Shown here: piece by piece, positions 22,413-28,691 of the stretch | Position numbering within the stretch: the first letter of the stretch is position 1 | Layout: each line of letters opens with the position of its first letter | From: DASWRT01 sp036403035 | GTDB lineage: Bacteria; Pseudomonadota; Alphaproteobacteria; ATCC43930; CGMCC-115725 | Length of the DNA: 28,691 bases | Reading direction: 5' to 3' | Assembly (NCBI GenBank): GCA_036403035.1 | Contig: DASWRT010000111.1 | Location: 1-28,691, forward strand | Notes under the pieces: generated by a model | The model's database searches: none | What the model was told of the DNA's origin: nothing | Seen by the model: the letters and a program-made list of their open reading frames with translations, nothing else | Made by a program: the position numbers and the translations under genes

Positions 22413-22643
22413 ATGCCCCGCAAGAAGCAGCCCACGAGCAACAACGGTTTCCTTCTGTTCGACGTCCTCTACGAGGACGGCACCCGCACCTCGAACCGCA
22501 AGGTACCCAGCACCGAAGCCGAAGGGCTGGACGGCGACGAGGCGGTCCGCGCCTTCATCGAGGCGCAGGACGCCAAGATCGCCGCGATGTCCGGAAAGCC
22601 GCGCGGCCCGATCAAGTCGATCACCCCGACATCGGGCAAATAG
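22413..22643 (+). CDS. Small conserved hypothetical protein
   Basis: A 76-residue protein begins MPRKKQPTSNNGFLLFDVLYEDGTRTSNRKVP. It continues AEGLDGDEAVRAFIEAQDAKIAAMSGKPRG. No motif with a known function is seen. It follows the 55-residue ORF after 26 bases on the same strand, and the two may form a small operon. It ends 25 bases before the convergent recG stop. Confidence 0.75.
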   Translation: MPRKKQPTSNNGFLLFDVLYEDGTRTSNRKVPSTEAEGLDGDEAVRAFIEAQDAKIAAMSGKPRGPIKSITPTSGK

Positions 22644-22667
22644 CCCCGTCCACGGCCATCACCGCCG

Positions 22668-24749
22668 TCACCCCGACCTGATGTAGCGCACCGCCTCGTC
22701 GCGGCGGAACAGATACAAGAGCGTGCGCAGCGCCTGCCCGCGAGGCGAGGCGAGGCCGGGGTCGCGGGCGAGAATCAGGCGCGCATCGTCGCGCGCCGTC
22801 TCCAGGATCTCCTGGTGTACCGCGAGGTCGGCCAGCCGCAGCTCCGGCATGCCGCTCTGCTTCGTGCCGAGCAGGTCGCCGCCGCCGCGCAGCTTCAGAT
22901 CCTCCTCGGCGATGCGGAACCCGTCCTCGGTCTCGCGCATGATCGCGAGCCGCGCCTTCGCCGTCTCGCCCAGCGGCGGCGTGTAGATCAGCAGGCAGGT
23001 CGACGGCTTGTCGCCGCGCCCGATCCGGCCGCGGAGCTGGTGGAGCTGGGCGAGTCCGAAGCGCTCGGCGTGCTCAATCACCATCACCGTCGCGTCCGGC
23101 ACGTCGACGCCGACCTCGATCACCGTCGTCGCGACGAGGATGTCGATGCCGCCCTCCTTGAAGGCGGCCATGACAGCGTCCTTCTCGGCGCCCTTCAGCC
23201 GCCCGTGCACCAGCCCGACGCGGCTGCCGAACACCCCGGCGAGATGCGTGTAGCGGTCGGTCGCGGCGGCGAGGTCGACGTGTTCCGACTCCTCGACCAG
23301 CGGGCAGACCCAGTAGACCTTGGCGCCGGTCGCGAGCCCCCGGTCGATCGCCGCCACCACGTCCTCGAGCCGCGCCGCCGACACGCTGCGCGTCGTGATC
23401 GGCTGCCGGCCCGCCGGCTTGCCGGTGAGCCGCGATACGTCGAGGTCGCCGTAGGCGGTCAGCGTCAGCGTCCGCGGGATCGGCGTCGCCGTCATCACCA
23501 GCGTGTCGACGCCGCGTCCCTTGCGCGACAGCGCCATGCGCTGCTCGACACCGAACCGGTGCTGCTCGTCGATCACGGCGAAGGCGAGGTCGCCGAAGAC
23601 GACGTCGTCCTGGAACACGGCATGCGTGCCGACCAGGATGTTGATCCCGCCCGACGCGAGCCGCGCCAGCAGCTCCGCCCGCGCCTTGCCCTTCTCGCGC
23701 CCGGTCAGCAGCGCCGCCTCGACGCCGGCCGCCGCGGCGAGCCGGCCGATCGTCGCGAAGTGCTGCCGCGCCAGGATCTCGGTCGGCGCCATCAGCGCCG
23801 CCTGCGCGCCAGTCTCGACCGCGTTCAGCATCGCCAGCAGCGCCACCACCGTCTTGCCGCTGCCGACGTCGCCCTGGAGCAGCCGCAGCATGCGCTGTGG
23901 CGACGCCATGTCGGCATAGATCTCGGCCAGCGCCTCGCGCTGCGATGGCGTCAATTGGAAGGGCAGGGCGGCGATCGCCTTGTCGCGCAGCCGGTCGTCC
24001 CCCCGGATCGAGCGCCCCGTCTGCCGCTTCATCTGCGCCCGGACCAGCGCGATCGCGAGCTGGTTCGCCAGCAGCTCGTCATAGGCGAGGCGGCGGCGGG
24101 CCGGCGATTCCGGGTCGATCTCTTCCGGCGTCTCCGGGTTGTGGACGCGGCGCAGCGCCTCGCGCCAGCCGGGCCAGCCCTCGCGCGCCTTCAGCGGCGC
24201 GTCCGCCCATTCCGGCAGGTCCGGCGCCTTGTCGAGCGCCGCCGCCACCGCGCGCCGCAGCGTCTTCGACGGCAGCCCCGCCGTCATCGGATAGACCGGC
24301 TCGACCGGCGGCAGCGCGCCTTCCTCGCCGGGGTCGACGATGTGGTCGGGATGGGTGATCTGCACCTCGTTGTTGAAGTGCTCGACTCGCCCGCTGACGA
24401 CCCGCACCGTGCCGACCGGAAGGAGGCGCTGAAGCCAGTCGACCCGCGGGTGGAAGAAGACGAGGTGCAGGAACCCGGTCGTGTCGGAGCAGCGGACGCG
24501 GTACGGGCGCCGCCCGCCGCCGCCCGGCAGATGGGCGTCGACGCGCACCGTCAGCGTCGCCGTGACGCCGTCCGGCGCCTCCGCGACCTTCGGCGCGAAG
24601 CGCCGGTCGATCAGGCCCGAGGGCAGGTGCCAGAGCAGATCGACGACCTGCGGCCCCGCGATCTTCTCGACCAGCTTGCCGAATCGCGGTCCCAGCCCCG
24701 GCAGCGAGGTCGAGGGCGCGAAGAGCGGGAACAGGATCTCGGGACGCAA
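22668..24749 (-). CDS. recG: ATP-dependent DNA helicase RecG
   Basis: The 693-residue helicase regresses stalled forks and processes Holliday junctions. The N-terminal wedge (OB-fold) domain contains DTTGFLHLVFFHPRVDWLQ. The helicase part has Walker A GDVGSGKT (293-300), motif TPTEILARQH-like APTEILARQH (321-330), DEQH (394-397), motif III TATPIPRTL and motif VI QLRGRIGRG. The length is normal for RecG. It diverges from sdhE with 101 bases between starts, as is usual in alphaproteobacteria. The stop faces the small conserved ORF. Confidence 0.97.
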   Translation of the reverse strand: MRPEILFPLFAPSTSLPGLGPRFGKLVEKIAGPQVVDLLWHLPSGLIDRRFAPKVAEAPDGVTATLTVRVDAHLPGGGGRRPYRVRCSDTTGFLHLVFFHPRVDWLQRLLPVGTVRVVSGRVEHFNNEVQITHPDHIVDPGEEGALPPVEPVYPMTAGLPSKTLRRAVAAALDKAPDLPEWADAPLKAREGWPGWREALRRVHNPETPEEIDPESPARRRLAYDELLANQLAIALVRAQMKRQTGRSIRGDDRLRDKAIAALPFQLTPSQREALAEIYADMASPQRMLRLLQGDVGSGKTVVALLAMLNAVETGAQAALMAPTEILARQHFATIGRLAAAAGVEAALLTGREKGKARAELLARLASGGINILVGTHAVFQDDVVFGDLAFAVIDEQHRFGVEQRMALSRKGRGVDTLVMTATPIPRTLTLTAYGDLDVSRLTGKPAGRQPITTRSVSAARLEDVVAAIDRGLATGAKVYWVCPLVEESEHVDLAAATDRYTHLAGVFGSRVGLVHGRLKGAEKDAVMAAFKEGGIDILVATTVIEVGVDVPDATVMVIEHAERFGLAQLHQLRGRIGRGDKPSTCLLIYTPPLGETAKARLAIMRETEDGFRIAEEDLKLRGGGDLLGTKQSGMPELRLADLAVHQEILETARDDARLILARDPGLASPRGQALRTLLYLFRRDEAVRYIRSG

Positions 24750-24850
24750 GGCGTCGTGGTCAGGTATGTGCGCGTTCTATAAGACGGCGAAGCGGGAGGT
24801 GTTGCCCGCCGCCGGAAGCTCTATATCTTGGGGATCGCTTGGAGTACAGC

Positions 24851-25126
24851 ATGACCGACGACACCGATATTCGCCGCAAGCGTCTCCGCTTCCGCAGCTG
24901 GCACCGCGGGACCAAGGAGATCGACCTCGTGCTCGGCAACTTCGCCGATCGGCATCTCGACGGCTTCTCGCCGGCCCAGCTCGACCGCTACGAGCGGATC
25001 CTCGACTGCGAGGACGTCGACCTCTGGTCCTGGATCGTCGGCCGCGCCGCCGTCCCGCCGGAGCAGGACAGCGACGTCATGCGCCTCCTGACGCAGTTCA
25101 GACCGGGTACGGCCCGAGCCTCTTGA
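24851..25126 (+). CDS. sdhE: Succinate dehydrogenase assembly factor SdhE
   Basis: A 91-residue protein of the SdhE/SDHAF2 family that helps attach FAD covalently to succinate dehydrogenase. The conserved RGxxE segment appears as WHRGTKEIDLVLGNF (residues 17-31). A C-terminal helical part with LDRYERILDCEDVDLWSWI follows. The ATG at 24851 is ten bases behind a ggag. Its TGA overlaps the TTG start of mfd (TTGA), implying translational coupling. Confidence 0.95.
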   Translation: MTDDTDIRRKRLRFRSWHRGTKEIDLVLGNFADRHLDGFSPAQLDRYERILDCEDVDLWSWIVGRAAVPPEQDSDVMRLLTQFRPGTARAS

Positions 25127-28100
25127 GTTCGTCCAACCCGCTGCTGGTATTGCCGGCGCCGCGCGGCCGCATCGCGGTCCATGGCGCGCCGGAAGGGCAC
25201 GACGCATACCTGATCGGAGACCTCGTCGTTCGCGGCGCGGTCCCCGACTTGCTGCATGTCTGCCACGACGACAGCCGCATGGCGCGCTTCGCCTCGGCGC
25301 TCGCCTTCTTCCACCCGGATCTCGACATCGTCACGGTCCCGGCCTGGGACTGCCTGCCCTACGACCGGGTCTCGCCGAACGCCGAGATCGTCAGCCGCCG
25401 CATCGACGCGCTGACCCGGCTCGCCGACGAGCCGGCGCCGAAGGCGAAGCGGATCGTGCTGACGACGGTGAACGCGCTGATGCAGCGCGTTCCGCCGCGC
25501 AAGCTGTTCGCCGGCCGCATGATGCGGCTGAAGGTCGGGCAGCGCGGGGTGGTGCTCGACCGGCTGGTCTCGTTCTTCGTCAACAACGGCTACATCCGCA
25601 CCGACACGGTGCGCGAGGCCGGCGAGTACGCGGTGCGCGGCGGCATCGTCGACGTGTTCCCGTCGGGGCAGGCGAGTCCGGTGCGGCTCGACTTCTTCGG
25701 CGACGAGCTTGAGGCGATCCGCAGCTTCGACGCGCTGACCCAGCGCTCGACCGACAAGCTCGACGCGATCGGCCTCAAGCCGATGAGCGAGGTGCTGCTC
25801 GACGACCGCGCCATCCAGCGCTTCCGCAGCCGCTACCGCGAGCAGTTCGGCACCGTCGCCGACGGCGACACGCTCTACGAGGCGGTGAGCCAGGGCCGCC
25901 GCCATGTCGGCATGGAGCACTGGCTGCCGCTCTATTACGAGACGCTGGAGACGCTGTTCGACTACCTGCCCGAAGCGGCGATCACGCTCGACTACCAGTC
26001 GACCGACGTGCGCGACACGCGGCTCGCCTCGATCGCCGACTTCTACGCCGCGCGCAAGAGCGTCGCCGAGGCCGCCCGCGGCAGCGCAGCCGCGGCGGCA
26101 GCGGCCCCGGTCTACCGCCCGGTGCGCCCGGAGCAGATGTTCCTCGGCGACCGCGAGTGGGACGCGGCGCTCGCTTCCCGCCCGGTCGCCGACCTGACGC
26201 CGTTCGCGGCGCCCGAGGGCGCGGCGGTCGGCTCGTTCGACGGCGGCGCCCGGCCCGGCCGCAACTTCGCCGACGCGCGCGCCAACCCCAAGGTCAACGT
26301 CTTCGAGGTCGTCGGCGAGTACATCCGCGACCGCCAGAAGCAGGGACACCGCCTCGCCGTCGCCGCCTACAGCGCCGGGGCCGCCGACCGCCTCGCGACG
26401 GTGCTGCGCGAACGCGGCATCGACGACGTGCAGCGCGTCGAGAGCTGGGCGAAGCTGCGGGACATGCCAGGCCGCGCCGTCGGCGTCGTCGTGCTCGGCA
26501 TCGAGCACGGCTACGCGGTCCCAGGGGAAGTCGGCGGGTTCGAGCTGATCGGCGAGCAGGACATCCTCGGCGACCGCCTGTCCCGGCCGCCGAAGCGGCG
26601 CAAGAACTTCGACCAGTTCATCGCCGAGGTGTCGAGCCTTCAGCCCGGCGACCTCGTCGTCCATGCCGACCACGGCATCGGCCGCTACGACGGGCTGATG
26701 ACGCTCGACGTCGCCGGCGCGCCTCACGACTGCCTGCGCTGCCTCTATGCCGGCGACGACAAGCTGTTCGTCCCGGTCGAGAACATCGAAGTGCTGTCGC
26801 GCTTCGGCTCGGAAGGCGCGGGCGTGCAGCTCGACAAGCTGGGCGGCGTCGCGTGGCAGTCGCGCAAGGCGCGCGTCAAGCAGCGCATCCGCGACATCGC
26901 CGACCAGCTCATCAAGGTCGCGGCGGAGCGGCAGGTACGGCCCGGCGAGGTGATGCCCGCGCCGAGCGGCGCCTACGAGGAGTTCGCCGCCCGCTTCCAG
27001 TATCCTGAGACCGAGGACCAGCTCCGCGCGATCGCCGACACGCTGGAGGACATGGCGTCCGGCAAGCCGATGGACCGGCTGATCTGCGGCGACGTCGGCT
27101 TCGGCAAGACCGAGGTGGCGCTGCGCGCCGCCTTCGTCGCCGCGATGACCGGCATGCAGGTCGCGGTGGTCGTGCCGACGACGCTGCTGGCGCGGCAGCA
27201 TTACCGCACCTTCAGCGACCGCTTCGCCGGCCTGCCGATCCGTGTCGAGCAACTCTCGCGCCTCGTCCCGGCGAAGCAGGCGAGCGAGACCAAGCGCGAC
27301 CTCGCCGAGGGCAAGGTCGACATCGTCGTCGGCACGCACGCGATCCTGGGCAAGGGCGTCGAGTTCAAGCGCCTGGGCCTGCTGATCGTCGACGAGGAGC
27401 AGCATTTCGGCGTGTCGCAGAAGGAGAAGCTGAAGCGGCTGCGCGCCAACGTCCACGTGCTGACGCTGACCGCGACGCCGATCCCGCGCACGCTCCAGAT
27501 GGCGCTGTCCGGCGTCCGCGAGATGAGCATCATCGCGACGCCGCCGGTCGACCGGCTCGCGGTGCGCACCTTCGTGCTGCCGCACGATCCGGTGGTGCTG
27601 CGCGAAGCGATCCTGCGCGAGCACCATCGCGGCGGCCAGAGCTTCTTCGTCGTGCCGCGGATCAGCGACCTCGACGACGTGAAGGAGATGGTGACCCAGC
27701 TCGTGCCCGAGATCAAAGTCGCGATGGCGCATGGCCGCATGGCGCCGACCGAGTTGGAGGACGTGATGACCGCGTTCGACGACGGCAGCTACGACATGCT
27801 GCTGTCGACGAACATCGTCGAGTCCGGCCTCGACATCCCCTCGGCCAACACGATGATCGTCCACCGCGCCGACATGTTCGGCCTCTCGCAGCTCTATCAG
27901 CTCCGCGGCCGGATCGGGCGCGGCAAGATCCGCGCCTACGCCTACCTGACGCTCCCGGCGAACAAGGCGCTGTCCGGGACGGCGCAGCGCCGGCTGGAGG
28001 TGATGCAGACGCTGGACGAGTTGGGCGCCGGCTTCACCCTGGCGAGCCACGACCTCGACATCCGCGGCGCCGGCAATCTGCTGGGCGACGAGCAGTCCGG

Positions 28101-28691
28101 CCATGTCCGCGAGGTCGGCGTCGAGCTGTACCAGCACATGCTGGAGGAGGCGGTGGCCGCCGCCCGCAGCGGCGCCGCCGAGCTGGCCGAGGCGCCGGAC
28201 GAGTGGACGCCGCAGATCACGATGGGCACGCCGGTCCTGATCCCCGAGACCTACGTGCAGGATCTGAGCGTTCGCCTTGGCCTCTACCGCCGCATCGCCG
28301 AGCTGGTCGACCGCCGCGAGATCGACGCCTTCGCGGCCGAACTGATCGACCGCTTCGGCCCGATGCCGCCGGAGGTGGACAATCTGCTGGCGATCATCGC
28401 GATCAAGCGCCTCTGCCGCGACGCCGGCATCGAGAAGGTCGACGCCGGTCCGAAGGGCGCCGTCGTCACCTTCCGCAACAACCAGTTCGCCAACCCCGCC
28501 GGCCTCGTCGGCTTCCTCCAGCGTCAGGCCGGCACGGCGAAGCTCCGCCCCGACCAGAAGCTGGTCTTCATCCGGAGCTGGGAAGACGCCAAGCAGCGCG
28601 TCGCCGGCGCCAGCCGGCTCCTCCAGGACTTGGCGAAGATCGCCAGGGAAGCGAAGCCCGACGCCGCCCCGGCCGCGATGCCGCCGCCGTC
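25123..28691 (+). CDS. mfd: Transcription-repair coupling factor Mfd, C-terminus cut by window
   Basis: The frame from TTG at 25123 is open through the window end (1189 codons and two bases). Mfd displaces stalled RNA polymerase and recruits UvrA. The sequence shows the UvrB-like N-terminal domains (DCLPYDRVSPNAEIVSRRIDAL), then the CarD-like RNA polymerase-interacting domain GDLVVHADHGIGRY (from residue 508). The translocase follows with Walker A GDVGFGKT (656-663), DEEQ (757-760), TATPIPRTL and LRGRIGRG, and then a C-terminal UvrA-interaction domain. Typical Mfd proteins have about 1150-1180 residues, so only the last few codons should be missing. TTG is chosen because it overlaps the sdhE stop. 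Confidence 0.95.
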   Translation, partial: MSSSNPLLVLPAPRGRIAVHGAPEGHDAYLIGDLVVRGAVPDLLHVCHDDSRMARFASALAFFHPDLDIVTVPAWDCLPYDRVSPNAEIVSRRIDALTRLADEPAPKAKRIVLTTVNALMQRVPPRKLFAGRMMRLKVGQRGVVLDRLVSFFVNNGYIRTDTVREAGEYAVRGGIVDVFPSGQASPVRLDFFGDELEAIRSFDALTQRSTDKLDAIGLKPMSEVLLDDRAIQRFRSRYREQFGTVADGDTLYEAVSQGRRHVGMEHWLPLYYETLETLFDYLPEAAITLDYQSTDVRDTRLASIADFYAARKSVAEAARGSAAAAAAAPVYRPVRPEQMFLGDREWDAALASRPVADLTPFAAPEGAAVGSFDGGARPGRNFADARANPKVNVFEVVGEYIRDRQKQGHRLAVAAYSAGAADRLATVLRERGIDDVQRVESWAKLRDMPGRAVGVVVLGIEHGYAVPGEVGGFELIGEQDILGDRLSRPPKRRKNFDQFIAEVSSLQPGDLVVHADHGIGRYDGLMTLDVAGAPHDCLRCLYAGDDKLFVPVENIEVLSRFGSEGAGVQLDKLGGVAWQSRKARVKQRIRDIADQLIKVAAERQVRPGEVMPAPSGAYEEFAARFQYPETEDQLRAIADTLEDMASGKPMDRLICGDVGFGKTEVALRAAFVAAMTGMQVAVVVPTTLLARQHYRTFSDRFAGLPIRVEQLSRLVPAKQASETKRDLAEGKVDIVVGTHAILGKGVEFKRLGLLIVDEEQHFGVSQKEKLKRLRANVHVLTLTATPIPRTLQMALSGVREMSIIATPPVDRLAVRTFVLPHDPVVLREAILREHHRGGQSFFVVPRISDLDDVKEMVTQLVPEIKVAMAHGRMAPTELEDVMTAFDDGSYDMLLSTNIVESGLDIPSANTMIVHRADMFGLSQLYQLRGRIGRGKIRAYAYLTLPANKALSGTAQRRLEVMQTLDELGAGFTLASHDLDIRGAGNLLGDEQSGHVREVGVELYQHMLEEAVAAARSGAAELAEAPDEWTPQITMGTPVLIPETYVQDLSVRLGLYRRIAELVDRREIDAFAAELIDRFGPMPPEVDNLLAIIAIKRLCRDAGIEKVDAGPKGAVVTFRNNQFANPAGLVGFLQRQAGTAKLRPDQKLVFIRSWEDAKQRVAGASRLLQDLAKIAREAKPDAAPAAMPPP

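Noticed and set aside
22815..24782. Plus-strand open frame of 655 codons
   Set aside because: It lies opposite recG and has low-complexity Arg-rich composition with no recognisable motif.
24988..28137. Minus-strand open frame of 1049 codons
   Set aside because: It is the reverse shadow of mfd. It is Arg/His/Ala-rich with no domains, while the plus frame gives a complete Mfd with all helicase motifs.
1..28691. CRISPR array, toxin-antitoxin or defence operon
   Set aside because: No regularly spaced repeats or cas genes were seen. The RT is a plain group II intron maturase with its ribozyme domain V, so it is not a retron or DRT defence enzyme.

Overview
The window is GC-rich, densely coded DNA that looks alphaproteobacterial. 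Support for this comes from the order DUF502 - cold-shock gene - two tiny conserved ORFs - recG / sdhE - mfd, the PrtD-type secretion pair, the CsbD-like protein and a tRNA-Lys(TTT). The species cannot be named from sequence alone.

Region 1 (1-3761) is a nest of mobile DNA. A group II intron with its own reverse transcriptase/maturase (intron about 224-2461, ORF 753-2384) sits inside an IS3-family transposase gene. That element has cut into an IS110-family element, of which only the C-terminal third of the transposase and the 3' noncoding end remain. The two halves of the IS3 transposase on either side of the intron appear to belong to different IS3 subgroups, so the locus is probably a recombinant of two intron-bearing elements.

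Region 2 (3762-9237) is an accessory redox cluster. A divergent LysR regulator faces an aldo/keto reductase, an NADPH-dependent FMN reductase and a two-subunit molybdenum hydroxylase of the isoquinoline 1-oxidoreductase type (iorAB). Both iorA and iorB are damaged: iorA has a 2-nt shift, and iorB has an ATA where the start should be plus a frameshift in its Tat signal. Region 3 (9238-10274) has two copies of an RNA-like hairpin with a GTGAGA loop. The second lies in a structured leader that pairs up the ribosome binding site of a small helix-turn-helix-like protein. The region ends at tRNA-Lys, so the block upstream may be a tRNA-associated genomic island.

Region 4 (10275-16745) holds an ECF sigma factor, a strong bidirectional terminator, a lytic transglycosylase with a repeated operator-like site upstream, a type I secretion ABC transporter and its membrane-fusion partner, a CsbD-like protein and the C-terminal remnant of an NRAMP metal transporter. 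Region 5 (16910-20837) is a minus-strand operon for a type III polyketide synthase, a methyltransferase and an FAD-dependent oxidoreductase, the same three activities as the srsABC phenolic-lipid operon. It diverges from a haloacetate dehalogenase-like hydrolase.

Region 6 (20937-28691) is core genome: a DUF502 membrane protein, cold-shock protein, two small conserved proteins, recG on the minus strand, and sdhE overlapping mfd. mfd runs off the window within a few codons of its expected end. The mfd gene starts with TTG, and the long open frames opposite mfd, recG, the secretion genes and the polyketide synthase are shadows of GC-rich coding.
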